This document shows, piece after piece, positions 44,431-52,760 of a DNA stretch of 64,000 nt. Within the stretch, counting starts at the first letter, position 1, and each line of letters opens with the position of its first letter. The position numbers were made by a program, and so were the translations under genes. The DNA is taken from the NCBI GenBank assembly GCA_900318195.1, contig ONJR01000144.1, positions 1-64,000 on the forward strand, in the 5' to 3' direction. The notes beneath the pieces were generated by a model. It was not told the DNA's origin. It saw nothing but the letters and a program-made list of their open reading frames with translations, and did no database searches. The DNA is from an uncultured Planctomycetota bacterium (lineage in GTDB: Bacteria > Planctomycetota > Planctomycetia > Pirellulales > Thermoguttaceae).

Positions 44431-45063
44431 AGTACCGAACTCCCAGGGATTTTACTTCTAACGCTCACGTTTTACACAACGTCCCAAAGCGGCGCTTTGT
44501 CAAGCGGGCAGTTTAATCTAGCCGCCGCGCCCAACAGAAACCAGCCTCACGCGACAAAATCGCGCTTGAACGTCAATATCGCCGTTGATTATACAGTCAA
44601 ACGCATTTTTCTTCAAAGGGCGCTCCCCTAAACTTTCACGTATCGAAACGCTAACTTATAGAAGCGCCAACGCCAAAGTCGATCTCGTATTCACACGAGA
44701 AAATACGAAGCGTGTACCACAATTAGACGATTCGCTCGGCGCGAACGTTTTACAAATCATTTTAGTTTCTGCTACCCTTAACACAGAAAAAATCCTTTTA
44801 AAGCGCCGATTTTAACATAGGTCGTTTTCCTATCCTTGAAAGTCAGCGAAAAAACAGTATAATTACATTAAGCGTAGTCGACGTCGGGCACGTTCGCATC
44901 CCCTGGACAAGATCGAAATCGACGTTGATAGTGTGCGGACTCACCGGTGTTTTTTGGCAAAAAGAACGCTGGGGAGTCATTTGGTTAAACTTCGGCGCTT
45001 GGATTGTCGACTATTGAGCAAGGATCGTACTCATTTTAACGATTATTGCAAGGACTGAACCCA
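44431..45063. other. Divergent leader region between aroDE and the fatty-acid cluster
   Basis: A 633-base stretch with no coding signal of its own. It carries the promoter at 44836-44863 for the fab-type cluster and then about 190 bases of predicted untranslated leader. The part 44640-44820 is AT-rich. Confidence 0.5.
44836..44863 (+). promoter_or_regulatory. Strong sigma-70-type promoter for the hotdog-ACP-hotdog-KAS cluster
   Basis: TTGAAA (44836-44841), a 16-base spacer and TATAAT (44858-44863). The first gene starts at 45064, so the leader is about 190 bases. Confidence 0.7.
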
Positions 45064-45555
45064 ATGTATTTTTCCCTGATTGATAAAATCGACGAATTGA
45101 AACCTGGCGAAGTTGTCGTCGCAACGAAATCACTCGCCATGTCGGAAGAGTATCTGAGGGATCATTTTCCAAAATTTCCAGTCATGCCGGGCGTTTTAAT
45201 GATTGAGGCAATGACGCAAGCGTCCGCATGGCTAGTACGCGCGACGGAAAATTTCGCGCACAGTATGGTTGTGCTCAAGGAAACCAGGGGCGTTAAATTT
45301 GGTCAATTTTTGCAACCAGGTCAGACGCTCGTCGTTACTTCACGATTCGTGTCAAACAGCGATAATGAAGCGGTCTTCAAAGCTCAGGGCGTCATCGAGG
45401 GGCAGGTTCGAATCCGCGCTCAGCTGACTCTCGCTAAATATAATTTACGTGAAATATCAGAACACCAGGGCGCGTTTGACGCGAAGCTTATTAAGTCGCT
45501 AAAAAACGAACTTGCCTTATTGTGGAACGAATCTCCATTTGAAATGGAAGACTAA
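45064..45555 (+). CDS. FabZ-like 3-hydroxyacyl-ACP dehydratase, first copy
   Basis: A 163-residue hotdog-fold protein. The active-site segment LRDHFPKFPVMPGVLMIEAM carries the His and Glu of FabZ-type dehydratases. These remove water from 3-hydroxyacyl-ACP during chain elongation. It has a C-terminal extension of about 20 residues and is 163 residues rather than 140-150. The ATG at 45064 was chosen over TTG at 45046 because AAGGA lies before it. It opens the cluster of four genes, with acp next at about 150 bases. Confidence 0.88.
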   Translation: MYFSLIDKIDELKPGEVVVATKSLAMSEEYLRDHFPKFPVMPGVLMIEAMTQASAWLVRATENFAHSMVVLKETRGVKFGQFLQPGQTLVVTSRFVSNSDNEAVFKAQGVIEGQVRIRAQLTLAKYNLREISEHQGAFDAKLIKSLKNELALLWNESPFEMED

Positions 45556-45657
45556 TTGTGCGTTTTGCATTTGCAGTTGCATAGCGCCCCTTAATTCCGC
45601 GCTCTGCGTCGTTCAATGTTGGGCGACTCGACGCTCGGGATACTGAACTATTCCCAC

Positions 45658-45674
45658 GGACGCGACAAGCGTCC
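45658..45674 (+). other. Small hairpin upstream of the acp gene
   Basis: GGACGC and GCGTCC form a 6-bp stem with a 5-nt loop in the leader between the first dehydratase gene and acp. It lies 33 bases before the acp start. There is no T-tract. It could be a processing or stability element. Confidence 0.35.
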
Positions 45675-45706
45675 AAAGATTGAAATATTAATAAGGAGCT
45701 GTACAC

Positions 45707-46087
45707 ATGGCGACGAAAGAAGAAATCCTTGCGGACGTCCAGAAAATCTTGGCGGAATCCCTCGCAGTCGACGAAGAAGACGTTACGCTCGACGCGACAC
45801 TTGTCGACGATCTCGGCGCTGAATCGATTGATCTCCTCGAAATTGTTTTCGCCATCGAAAAGAATTTCGGCATTAAGATTGACCGTAGCGAACTGATTCC
45901 GGAAGACCTGCTCACGAATACGCAGTACGTCGTCGACGGTAAGCTCACGGCGCAAGGGTTGGACGAACTTCAGAAGCGTCTCCCCGAAGCGGATTTGGAA
46001 GAATTCAAATTGAATCCGCTTGTCCAGAACATCTCGAAAATTCTGACCGTAAACGATCTCGTCAATATCGTCGAACGGAAGCTGTAG
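45707..46087 (+). CDS. Acyl carrier protein, elongated
   Basis: A 126-residue ACP. The phosphopantetheine serine lies in DDLGAESIDLLEIVFAIEK, within the normal helix II. Standard ACPs are 75-85 residues. Here about 45 extra residues (about 70-115, including QYVVDGKLTAQGLDELQKRL) are inserted after helix II, before the closing helix ILTVNDLVNIVERKL. A strong AAGGAG lies seven bases before the ATG. It stands between two hotdog dehydratases and before a FabF-type synthase, so it is probably a dedicated carrier for a special acyl chain; this is an inference. Confidence 0.93.
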   Translation: MATKEEILADVQKILAESLAVDEEDVTLDATLVDDLGAESIDLLEIVFAIEKNFGIKIDRSELIPEDLLTNTQYVVDGKLTAQGLDELQKRLPEADLEEFKLNPLVQNISKILTVNDLVNIVERKL

Positions 46088-46109
46088 TAAGCTTGCGGTT
46101 GAAATAGTC

Positions 46110-46159
46110 GGCGCAACGTTCTCGCTTCGCTCATAACGCGGCGTTGAGAATGTTGCGCC
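46110..46159 (+). other. Large intercistronic hairpin between acp and the second dehydratase gene
   Basis: GGCGCAACGTTCTC (46110-46123) pairs with GAGAATGTTGCGCC (46146-46159), 14 bp with one G-T wobble. The 22-nt loop has an inner AACGC/GCGTT stem. No T-tract follows, so it is not a typical terminator; it may stabilise the upstream acp message. Confidence 0.7.
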
Positions 46160-46238
46160 ACGTTGGTATGAACGCTCTATCCACACTACGCGCCGTTACG
46201 CAAAGAAGATTCCTGGCGCTCAACTCGGACGAGTTTAT

Positions 46239-46751
46239 ATGAATTGGTACTGGCTTGATCGGTTTACTTTATTTGAAAGTGGCAAACGTGCGAAAGCGGT
46301 AAAAACGATCACTCGCGCCGAGGGGCATTTGCGCGATCATTTCCGCTTCCATCCTGTGGCGCCCGGCTCTCTTATCATCGAGGGATTAGCTCAAACAGCG
46401 GGTCTCATGTTTAACGAGGCGACACGTTTCCAGAAGAAGATCGTGCTAGGCAAGATTCCGCGTCTTACCTTTTACGATACAGAAATCGTACCGGGCGACG
46501 TTCTGGAATACGAAGCCATCGCCGACTACATTAACGAGGAAGGCTCAATGGCGACGGTCTCGGTTCGTCGCGAAGGGACTCTCATTGCTGAAGGAGCTCT
46601 TATCTTTGCTCACCTCGGCTCTGACTTCGCCTCGCAGAAACAGTTCGCCGAAGGCGATCTTGAGGATCTTGTCAGGGCATACGGTATGTATGAAGTAGGC
46701 GTCGACTCGGAAGGTAATCCGTTGCGCGACCCAGCGACGCCTGCTTCCTAG
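46239..46751 (+). CDS. FabZ/FabA-like 3-hydroxyacyl-ACP dehydratase, second copy
   Basis: A 170-residue hotdog protein with the active-site segment LRDHFRFHPVAPGSLIIEGL, carrying His and Glu as in FabZ. The segment FPK of the first copy reads FRFHP here, so the two are diverged paralogues. A C-terminal extension of about 35 residues ends in RDPATPAS. The ATG lacks a clear Shine-Dalgarno. Two dehydratases around one ACP suggest either different chain lengths or a heteromeric enzyme. Confidence 0.88.
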   Translation: MNWYWLDRFTLFESGKRAKAVKTITRAEGHLRDHFRFHPVAPGSLIIEGLAQTAGLMFNEATRFQKKIVLGKIPRLTFYDTEIVPGDVLEYEAIADYINEEGSMATVSVRREGTLIAEGALIFAHLGSDFASQKQFAEGDLEDLVRAYGMYEVGVDSEGNPLRDPATPAS

Positions 46752-46869
46752 CGTTAAGTTCGGCTCTTTTTTCGGACGCCGACGCGCTCTTTGCGTTCGT
46801 GTGAAAACGTTATGCTTACTCTTATCAGATCATACTCGTTTTGGTGAATCACTATATTAAGGGGACTTT

Positions 46870-48168
46870 ATGAGTCGTAGGGTTGTTGTTACTGGAATAG
46901 GATTAGTCACGCCGCTGGGACACGACGTTGAAACTGTTTGGAAACGTATGCTGAACGGCGAATCTGGGGTTGGTAAGATCACGATCTTCGACGCATCGAA
47001 TTTCCCAACTCAAATTGCCGCCGAAGTCAAAAACTGGGACGTCGACGACATTGGTGAAAATGTTGACGACTGGAAAAATCAAGACAGACACACCAAATTT
47101 GCCGTCGGCGCCGGTTATAAAGCCATGAAAGACGCCGGTCTGCTTGGCGAAGGCGATAAGTATCTCGATCACGAACGGTTCGGTGTGTATACCGGCGCAG
47201 GTGAAGGCGAGCAAAATTTCGGCGATTTTGCACAGATGATGATCGCGGCGATTGGTGAAGACGGATCGCTCGACGAAGGAAAGTTCGTACAAAAGGGAAT
47301 GGAAATTCTTAACCCGGTGCGCGAGCTCGAGCAAGAGCCCAATATGCCCGCCGCGCACCTCGCTGCTATGTTTAACGCCAAAGGTCCAAACGTTAACTGT
47401 TTGACAGCCTGCGCGGCAAGCGCACAAGCGATCGGCGAAGCGGCGGATATCATCAAACGCGGGGAAGCTGACGTCATGATTGCTGGCGGAGCTCACTCAA
47501 TGATTCATCCATTTGGCGTTACCGGCTTCAATCTCCTTACGGCGCTAAGCGTCTCAAACGACGAACCTGAGAAAGCGTCCAAACCATTCGACAAGCGCCG
47601 CGACGGCTTCATTATTGGAGAGGGCGCTGGAATGCTGATTCTAGAAGAACTCGAACACGCCAAACAGCGCGGCGCTAAAATCTATGGCGAAATAGCCGGA
47701 TATGGCGCCACGTCGGACGCGTTCCGCATTACGGACACGCATCCCGAAGGACGCGGCGCTATTAGTTGCATGAAGCTAGCGCTCCAAGACGCCAATATAC
47801 AACCGGAAGACGTCGACTACATCAATGCGCATGGAACCAGCACCGGCGTGAATGATCGTGTGGAATCCCTCTCTATTCGCGAAGTATTTGGCAAGTACGC
47901 TTACCAGATCCCCGTTTCTAGCACCAAAAGTATGACCGGGCACCTCATTGCCGCAGCGGGCGCGACAGAATGCATCTACTGTCTTCTCGCCATTCGGGAT
48001 AATATAGTTCCGCCGACTATCAATTTTGAAGCGCGCGATCCCGACTGCGATCTCGACTATGTTCCCAACGTTGCTAGACGCGTTAAGGTCGACGTTGCAT
48101 TGAGCAATAGTTTTGGATTCGGCGGTCAGGACGTCGCTCTAGTAGTTCGCCGCTATCAAGAAGCCTAG
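46870..48168 (+). CDS. fabF: FabF-type 3-oxoacyl-[ACP] synthase II
   Basis: A 432-residue elongating ketosynthase. The catalytic triad is visible: Cys in NCLTACAASAQAIGEA, His in YINAHGTSTGVND and His in SMTGHLIAAAGATE. The start VVVTGIGLVTPLG and the end LSNSFGFGGQDVALVV are canonical. It is slightly longer than E. coli FabF (412). GGGGA lies before the ATG. It ends the cluster; a good terminator follows. With no reductase or malonyl transferase nearby, it must share FabG, FabI and FabD with the main pathway. Confidence 0.95.
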   Translation: MSRRVVVTGIGLVTPLGHDVETVWKRMLNGESGVGKITIFDASNFPTQIAAEVKNWDVDDIGENVDDWKNQDRHTKFAVGAGYKAMKDAGLLGEGDKYLDHERFGVYTGAGEGEQNFGDFAQMMIAAIGEDGSLDEGKFVQKGMEILNPVRELEQEPNMPAAHLAAMFNAKGPNVNCLTACAASAQAIGEAADIIKRGEADVMIAGGAHSMIHPFGVTGFNLLTALSVSNDEPEKASKPFDKRRDGFIIGEGAGMLILEELEHAKQRGAKIYGEIAGYGATSDAFRITDTHPEGRGAISCMKLALQDANIQPEDVDYINAHGTSTGVNDRVESLSIREVFGKYAYQIPVSSTKSMTGHLIAAAGATECIYCLLAIRDNIVPPTINFEARDPDCDLDYVPNVARRVKVDVALSNSFGFGGQDVALVVRRYQEA

Positions 48169-48193
48169 CGGTTTGTTAAGTCTTAGAAATACG

Positions 48194-48230
48194 GCCTGGG
48201 AAAGCGCTTGGCATTTTCCCAGGCTTTTTT
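48194..48230 (+). terminator. Intrinsic terminator of the fab-type cluster
   Basis: GCCTGGGAAA (48194-48203) pairs perfectly with TTTCCCAGGC (48215-48224), followed by TTTTTT. It lies 26 bases after the fabF stop. Confidence 0.9.
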
Positions 48231-48276
48231 CGTCAATTATTGCTCTTCCAATCGTTCTTCAGTAGGAATATCCGCC

Positions 48277-48753
48277 ATGAATGAATCGAATTCTTTCCGG
48301 TTTTTTATCGCTGGCATTATGCAAGGCTCCCGTATAGAAGCGGTCTGTCATGACCAGAACTATCGGTCTATCCTAACGGATCGGCTGCGCAAATTTTTCC
48401 CGAACGCTACGGTTTATGATCCCTATGCCAACCACCAAGAATCGCTCAACTATTCGTTTGAAAGCGGTCGTCAGGTCTTTTTAACGCACAACAAAATGTG
48501 CGGAGCCGAAACTGACGCGTTAATTGCATTTTTACCAGAAGCCTCCATGGGAACAGCGATCGAAATGTGGGAAGCGTGGAAAAACGGCGCGGCGATTATT
48601 TCAATTAGTCCGATGGTAGAAAACTGGGTCGTCAAGTTTCTAAGCGACGCAATATACCCCTCTCTCAATGAGTTTAACTTTGCGCTTGAAACAGGTGAAA
48701 TCTCAAGTATCCTCGAGAATTCGTCCAAACGACAACAACCAATCATGAGTTGA
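48277..48753 (+). CDS. Nucleoside 2-deoxyribosyltransferase-like protein
   Basis: A 158-residue protein. The N-terminal FFIAGIMQGSR and the C-terminal DALIAFLPEASMGTAIEMW, then GAAIISISPM, match the layout of the deoxyribosyltransferase-like fold (nucleotide-binding start, then the Glu of the SxGTAxE segment). Members exchange bases on deoxynucleosides, hydrolyse nucleotides or act in defence. The second motif is a variant, so activity is uncertain. I chose ATG at 48277, nine bases after AGGA; the longer frame starts inside the terminator. The membrane glycosyltransferase gene begins 24 bases later, so the two are likely one transcript. Confidence 0.65.
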   Translation: MNESNSFRFFIAGIMQGSRIEAVCHDQNYRSILTDRLRKFFPNATVYDPYANHQESLNYSFESGRQVFLTHNKMCGAETDALIAFLPEASMGTAIEMWEAWKNGAAIISISPMVENWVVKFLSDAIYPSLNEFNFALETGEISSILENSSKRQQPIMS

Positions 48754-48776
48754 CTATAAAAAAAGGTTACGGAACG

Positions 48777-50273
48777 ATGACCGACAGAAAGTACTGCGCG
48801 CTCTGCGTCCTTATACTAATAGCGGCGTTTACCGTACGATTGGGCGTAGCCTTCTACTGGGACTCGTTTGTACGCGAATCCTGCGCAAACGTGTCGAGTT
48901 CAACTTCCGCCAACGGCGCAACGACGACAGAGAAAGACGGTCCATTTTTCTTCGGTGACTCCGATTCATATTGGAAATTAGGACGCGCGATCGCATTTGG
49001 ACGTCCTTACGAATTTGATTCGGAACGACATTGGCAAATTTTCCGCACGCCGGGATACCCGGCAATACTCGCTCCCATTTTTTGGTTCTTCGGCGAGAAT
49101 CCGCCCGTCTTCGTCGCTAGACTGCAAGGCGTTTGTTTCGGTACGTTCAACGTAGCGCTTGTTATGATACTCGCGTCGACCTATTTTAAAGACTATTGGC
49201 TTCGACGCTGGATTACTATCTTGAGCGCGCTGTGTGTCTCAGTTGACCCCACGCTCGCATTGCAAAGCGTTTGCGTACTCTCAGAAGAATCGTTCATGAC
49301 TTTTGCGCTCGCGCTCAATATCGTCGTTATATTGTCTGCGCGGCGTCTCGGGCTTCTGGCGCCGAACACGCAAAAGGATTGCGCGACGCCGCGCGCTCTC
49401 TCAGACGGCAACGGCAACGTCTTGTCAATAAGCTTGTATGAACTTGCGAGGCAAGCGCTTCCACTCGCCTTCTTCGCAACAGTCGCGACATATATTCGTC
49501 CAAGCTGGCTATATTTTCTCCCATTCGCATATACCAGCTTACTTCTCGTCAAAATAATATCGTCGTTCTTAGGACGTCAACGCGAGTCGGCTAATTCCTA
49601 CGCTATGCGTCGAACTGTCTGCGCGACTGTTAAACTAGCGGTCTTCGTTGTAACATTGCAGACAGTTTTCCTCTCGCCTTGGATATATCGTAATCTAAAA
49701 CTAACAGGTCGGATTATACCGACCTCGCTACAAATGGGCGCGAGTCTTTACGACGGACTAAATCCTAACGCAACCGGCGCAAGTAACATGACCTTTGTCG
49801 ACGAATTCAGAAATGCAGAACATCAAAATCCCTCTGACTCGCCCGACGTTCATTTCGAAGTCAGACTCGACAAGCGCCTAAAAGACGAAGCGGCGCTGTG
49901 GGCGCTAAACAATCCACAAAAAGTCGCGCGTCTAGCTTGCGTCAAGTTGTATCGACTATGGGCGCCCGTTCCGAGAGAGCCTGCTTTCTCGCGACCCGAG
50001 TTGAAATGCGCGCTCTTCCTCTCCTATACGCCTATCTTACTCCTTGCGGTTTTGGGCGCATACCGATCGTTTCGACGCCAAGGAGCCGTATGGAGCCTTG
50101 CTCTTCCTGCGCTTTATCTTTCGCTCTTACACATAGTCTTCGTCTCGTCAATTCGATATCGTACGCCGGCAACGCCCGGTCTCGCCGTATTAGCGGCATA
50201 TTGGCTTGTTACAAGCTACGAGTGGAAAAAAGGGAGCGCTGTCAAAAAAGATTTTCCCAACAATGCTAAATAA
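48777..50273 (+). CDS. GT39-like polyprenyl-sugar-dependent membrane glycosyltransferase
   Basis: A 498-residue polytopic protein of the ArnT/PMT superfamily (GT-C fold). Marks: the first helix (CVLILIAAFTVRLGVAF), then in the first outer loop the acidic motif FFGDSDSYWKLGR (the catalytic Asp of GT-C enzymes) and FRTPGYPAIL, and about ten further helices to the C-terminus. It would transfer a sugar from a lipid-linked donor to lipid or protein on the outer face. The acceptor is unknown. I start it at ATG 48777; a TTG frame opens at 48750. Confidence 0.78.
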   Translation: MTDRKYCALCVLILIAAFTVRLGVAFYWDSFVRESCANVSSSTSANGATTTEKDGPFFFGDSDSYWKLGRAIAFGRPYEFDSERHWQIFRTPGYPAILAPIFWFFGENPPVFVARLQGVCFGTFNVALVMILASTYFKDYWLRRWITILSALCVSVDPTLALQSVCVLSEESFMTFALALNIVVILSARRLGLLAPNTQKDCATPRALSDGNGNVLSISLYELARQALPLAFFATVATYIRPSWLYFLPFAYTSLLLVKIISSFLGRQRESANSYAMRRTVCATVKLAVFVVTLQTVFLSPWIYRNLKLTGRIIPTSLQMGASLYDGLNPNATGASNMTFVDEFRNAEHQNPSDSPDVHFEVRLDKRLKDEAALWALNNPQKVARLACVKLYRLWAPVPREPAFSRPELKCALFLSYTPILLLAVLGAYRSFRRQGAVWSLALPALYLSLLHIVFVSSIRYRTPATPGLAVLAAYWLVTSYEWKKGSAVKKDFPNNAK

Positions 50274-50373
50274 ACTCATTTTAACGGTTACGCCGGCTAC
50301 GCCAATATCGCGAATATGCGCTACTAAACGCGCAAGAAAATCGCGAAAAAAGAACCTTATAGCGCCGTGTGTC

Positions 50374-50402
50374 TGGAAAAAACGCAAAGGGACGATTATA
50401 AT
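50374..50402 (+). promoter_or_regulatory. Possible promoter for the secreted acidic protein gene
   Basis: TGGAAA (50374-50379), a 17-base spacer and TATAAT (50397-50402). The -35 is imperfect. The gene starts at 50521. Confidence 0.4.
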
Positions 50403-50520
50403 TGAACAAATTAGGTTGTAGAGTCTCCTTTGCAACATATGTAAAACGATTCAGATTGACGCAACCCCGCGTATGTGCGCGAGCGTAGCGTCTTGAAATA
50501 GCGTTCCCTGGGAGAAAACC

Positions 50521-52362
50521 ATGCCGCGTTTATCGTCTATGCGTTCGTTAGGCGCTTTAATGTTTCCGGGACTTGTAGTGTTCCTGGTCTTTGCGCTTGT
50601 TTCAGCTTCTTCGCCGGTAATCGCGCAGATGGGCGACGGCGACGCCAGCGGCGGAGCTGGTCAACAACAAGCGGCAAATCTCGTCAATATGGCGAGCACG
50701 GTAAAGAGACCGGCTGGATTTTCCAGTCTTTCCGGCGTACAAGCGCTCCTTTATGACGAAGCGGTTACCGTCGCCCATTTCGATTTTACCAAGATAGACT
50801 ATGTCTCCCTTTCAACCTATATCAACGACGTTATCGAAAACGCCGCTGGTCAGGTTGGATCTGGCGATTCATACAAGATTCAGTTACGCCGATACCAAGT
50901 TAATCAGCTCAAAGACGACTTCAAGAGCCTATTGTCAACGATTCAGAACGCGGTAACGGAAAAACTTTACGCCGATTATATCGATGAATTCTATATCATA
51001 ACCTATAAGGCGACCGACGCCTTCAATGGCGCGACGATCCTTGCCGTTCCACTTGAAGGCTTTTCGGAAGGCGAACAAGCTAAAGTCGTCGACGCGCTCG
51101 CCAAGGGAGGCGAAGCGACTGCGGTCTTTATTAGATTTGGCTTTGCTATTGCCGTTATCGAACACGATTTGGCGCTGCCGCCTGTCGACACGGCGGACAT
51201 AAAAGCCGTATATGTCGCCAAAACAATTGAGAAAAATCAGTTACAGCAGGCGCTCAACGAAGCGAATAGCGTTAATAACAACGCCCAGGGTAACAATCAA
51301 GGCGGCGTAATGGGCTCGTCGTTGCGTGCGGATTCGTCAACTAGCGCCATGAACGCCGCGAGAACAAACGCTGTTGCGAATAATATGAGCCAGCTGGAAG
51401 GCGTTGAGATTGATCCGTCGTTCCGCGCCGAATATCAGGAACGTGTCGAAAAAGAACGGGAAAATAACCGTCTTAAATCTCGTCGATTAGTTCTTCCGGC
51501 GGTTCGTAAGAGATTTGCAGCGCCCGCTAGCGCTGAAAGTTCGATTCAGCTCGCCAAAGCGCTACGCTCCGCTAACGGCGCCGCAATAACTGTAGCAACG
51601 GTCGATTTTAATTCGATTTTGAAGGATCTCTTTGCAGAAAGCGAAGGCTCTGGCGGCGCGGCTTCGGACGCGTTTTCGGGATTGGGTAAACAAGCTCAAG
51701 ACCAATCGTTCTCGGTGAGCGCCTTTGCGGATGAGAATCCCGAAGTTGCAGAACTCACCGACAAGATCGCTGAAAACGGCGTCGGCGACGCAATTAAGAC
51801 TTTTACGCTTGCTATTTCGCTCGTAAATAAGCCCAGAATGGTTGCGTTTGTAGGTCTCAATTCTGCTGAAGACGCGACCAAGACCGCCGATACGCTTAAA
51901 CAATTCTTGAGCGTTGTTAAACCGTTGACAAGTTCTATCATTGCAAACGAGGTTCAAAAATCGTCTGACAACGCCGAAGCGCTTGACTTTTCGCCGTTGG
52001 TCAACGCATTTTTTGAGTCGTTAGAACCTAAAGCGATTGACGATAAAATGACGATTACACTCGACCTCGACGTCATTCGATCAAACGCTTTTGTGTTCGC
52101 GCCTCTACTGAATGATCCTGGCGATCAATCGGATGTTTCGGGTGGATTAGAAGATATCGACTGGAATACCGAGGGCGTTGAAGGAAGCGGCAAAGACAGC
52201 GAACAAGGAGGACTTGACGACGACGATCCTTACCTTCAGAGCGAAGACGCCGGCGCGGTTGAAGATAGCGCAACCGAGCAGGATGAAAGCCAAGATCAAG
52301 GCGACGATCCTTTCGGCGATGGGGGAAATGAGGAAGAGGACAACGAAGATCCTTTTGCATAA
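50521..52362 (+). CDS. Secreted protein of unknown function with acidic tail
   Basis: A 613-residue protein; I do not recognise a family. A signal peptide with a long start (hydrophobic core GLVVFLVFALVSASSPVIA) is followed by Gly/Gln-rich residues. Two similar-sized alpha/beta parts (about 65-220 and 335-525) resemble each other in arrangement: each opens with a strand of the form TVAHFDFTKID or TVATVDFNSIL, and may be an internal duplication. A central Asn/Ala-rich and charged linker (about 240-320) separates them. The last ~65 residues are strongly acidic and end DPFGDGGNEEEDNEDPFA. Probably exported or surface-associated; the acidic end may bind cations. A terminator follows. Confidence 0.7.
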   Translation: MPRLSSMRSLGALMFPGLVVFLVFALVSASSPVIAQMGDGDASGGAGQQQAANLVNMASTVKRPAGFSSLSGVQALLYDEAVTVAHFDFTKIDYVSLSTYINDVIENAAGQVGSGDSYKIQLRRYQVNQLKDDFKSLLSTIQNAVTEKLYADYIDEFYIITYKATDAFNGATILAVPLEGFSEGEQAKVVDALAKGGEATAVFIRFGFAIAVIEHDLALPPVDTADIKAVYVAKTIEKNQLQQALNEANSVNNNAQGNNQGGVMGSSLRADSSTSAMNAARTNAVANNMSQLEGVEIDPSFRAEYQERVEKERENNRLKSRRLVLPAVRKRFAAPASAESSIQLAKALRSANGAAITVATVDFNSILKDLFAESEGSGGAASDAFSGLGKQAQDQSFSVSAFADENPEVAELTDKIAENGVGDAIKTFTLAISLVNKPRMVAFVGLNSAEDATKTADTLKQFLSVVKPLTSSIIANEVQKSSDNAEALDFSPLVNAFFESLEPKAIDDKMTITLDLDVIRSNAFVFAPLLNDPGDQSDVSGGLEDIDWNTEGVEGSGKDSEQGGLDDDDPYLQSEDAGAVEDSATEQDESQDQGDDPFGDGGNEEEDNEDPFA

Positions 52363-52395
52363 CCTTGAAGCAAGCCCAGCCTCCTAAAAGAGTCG

Positions 52396-52433
52396 TAGCC
52401 GGACGCAATCATGTGATTGTGTTCGGCTATTTT
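52396..52433 (+). terminator. Intrinsic terminator of the secreted acidic protein gene
   Basis: A long stem (TAGCCGGACGCAATCA with TGATTGTGTTCGGCTA, two G-T wobbles) closes on a tiny loop and is followed by TTTTC. Confidence 0.75.
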
Positions 52434-52693
52434 CATTATCAGTTAAACTTTCTGTTCTAATAAAAGTCCAAGGCGCGGCACATCGTCAAACGCATGAATG
52501 GACAGGAAAAAACGAACCGTTCTAATTAGTTCACGATCCTGCCGCATCATAAATAGTACGTTGAATTCTCGTAACCTCTCTGAGTAGCCCGAAGTACTGT
52601 ACTCATCATCGCGTTTCTACTCTTCGCATCTTTCTTCACTCTCTCGGCAAGTAATCGTAAGCGTCCTAATCTTCCTACACAATCGAACCAATT

Positions 52694-52736
52694 CAAAAAG
52701 ACGCAGTCCCCCTGCGCTTTTTGCAGGAAGACTGCG
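52694..52736 (-). terminator. Intrinsic terminator of the ABC-2 permease gene
   Basis: CGCAGTC (52702-52708) pairs with GACTGCG (52730-52736), with CCTGC/GCAGG inside across a 2-by-2 internal loop. On the minus strand it is followed by TCTTTTTG. Confidence 0.75.
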
Positions 52737-52760
52737 CACACGAAACTTGACGAAAAAGGA

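Larger units (their letters stand above)
52363..52760. other. Convergent intergenic region
   Basis: About 398 bases between two convergent genes. It has a terminator for each side (52396-52433 on plus and 52694-52736 on minus) and nothing recognisable between. Confidence 0.55.

Noticed and set aside
46903..47496. 197-codon minus-strand frame opposite fabF
   Set aside because: Shadow of the well-conserved synthase.
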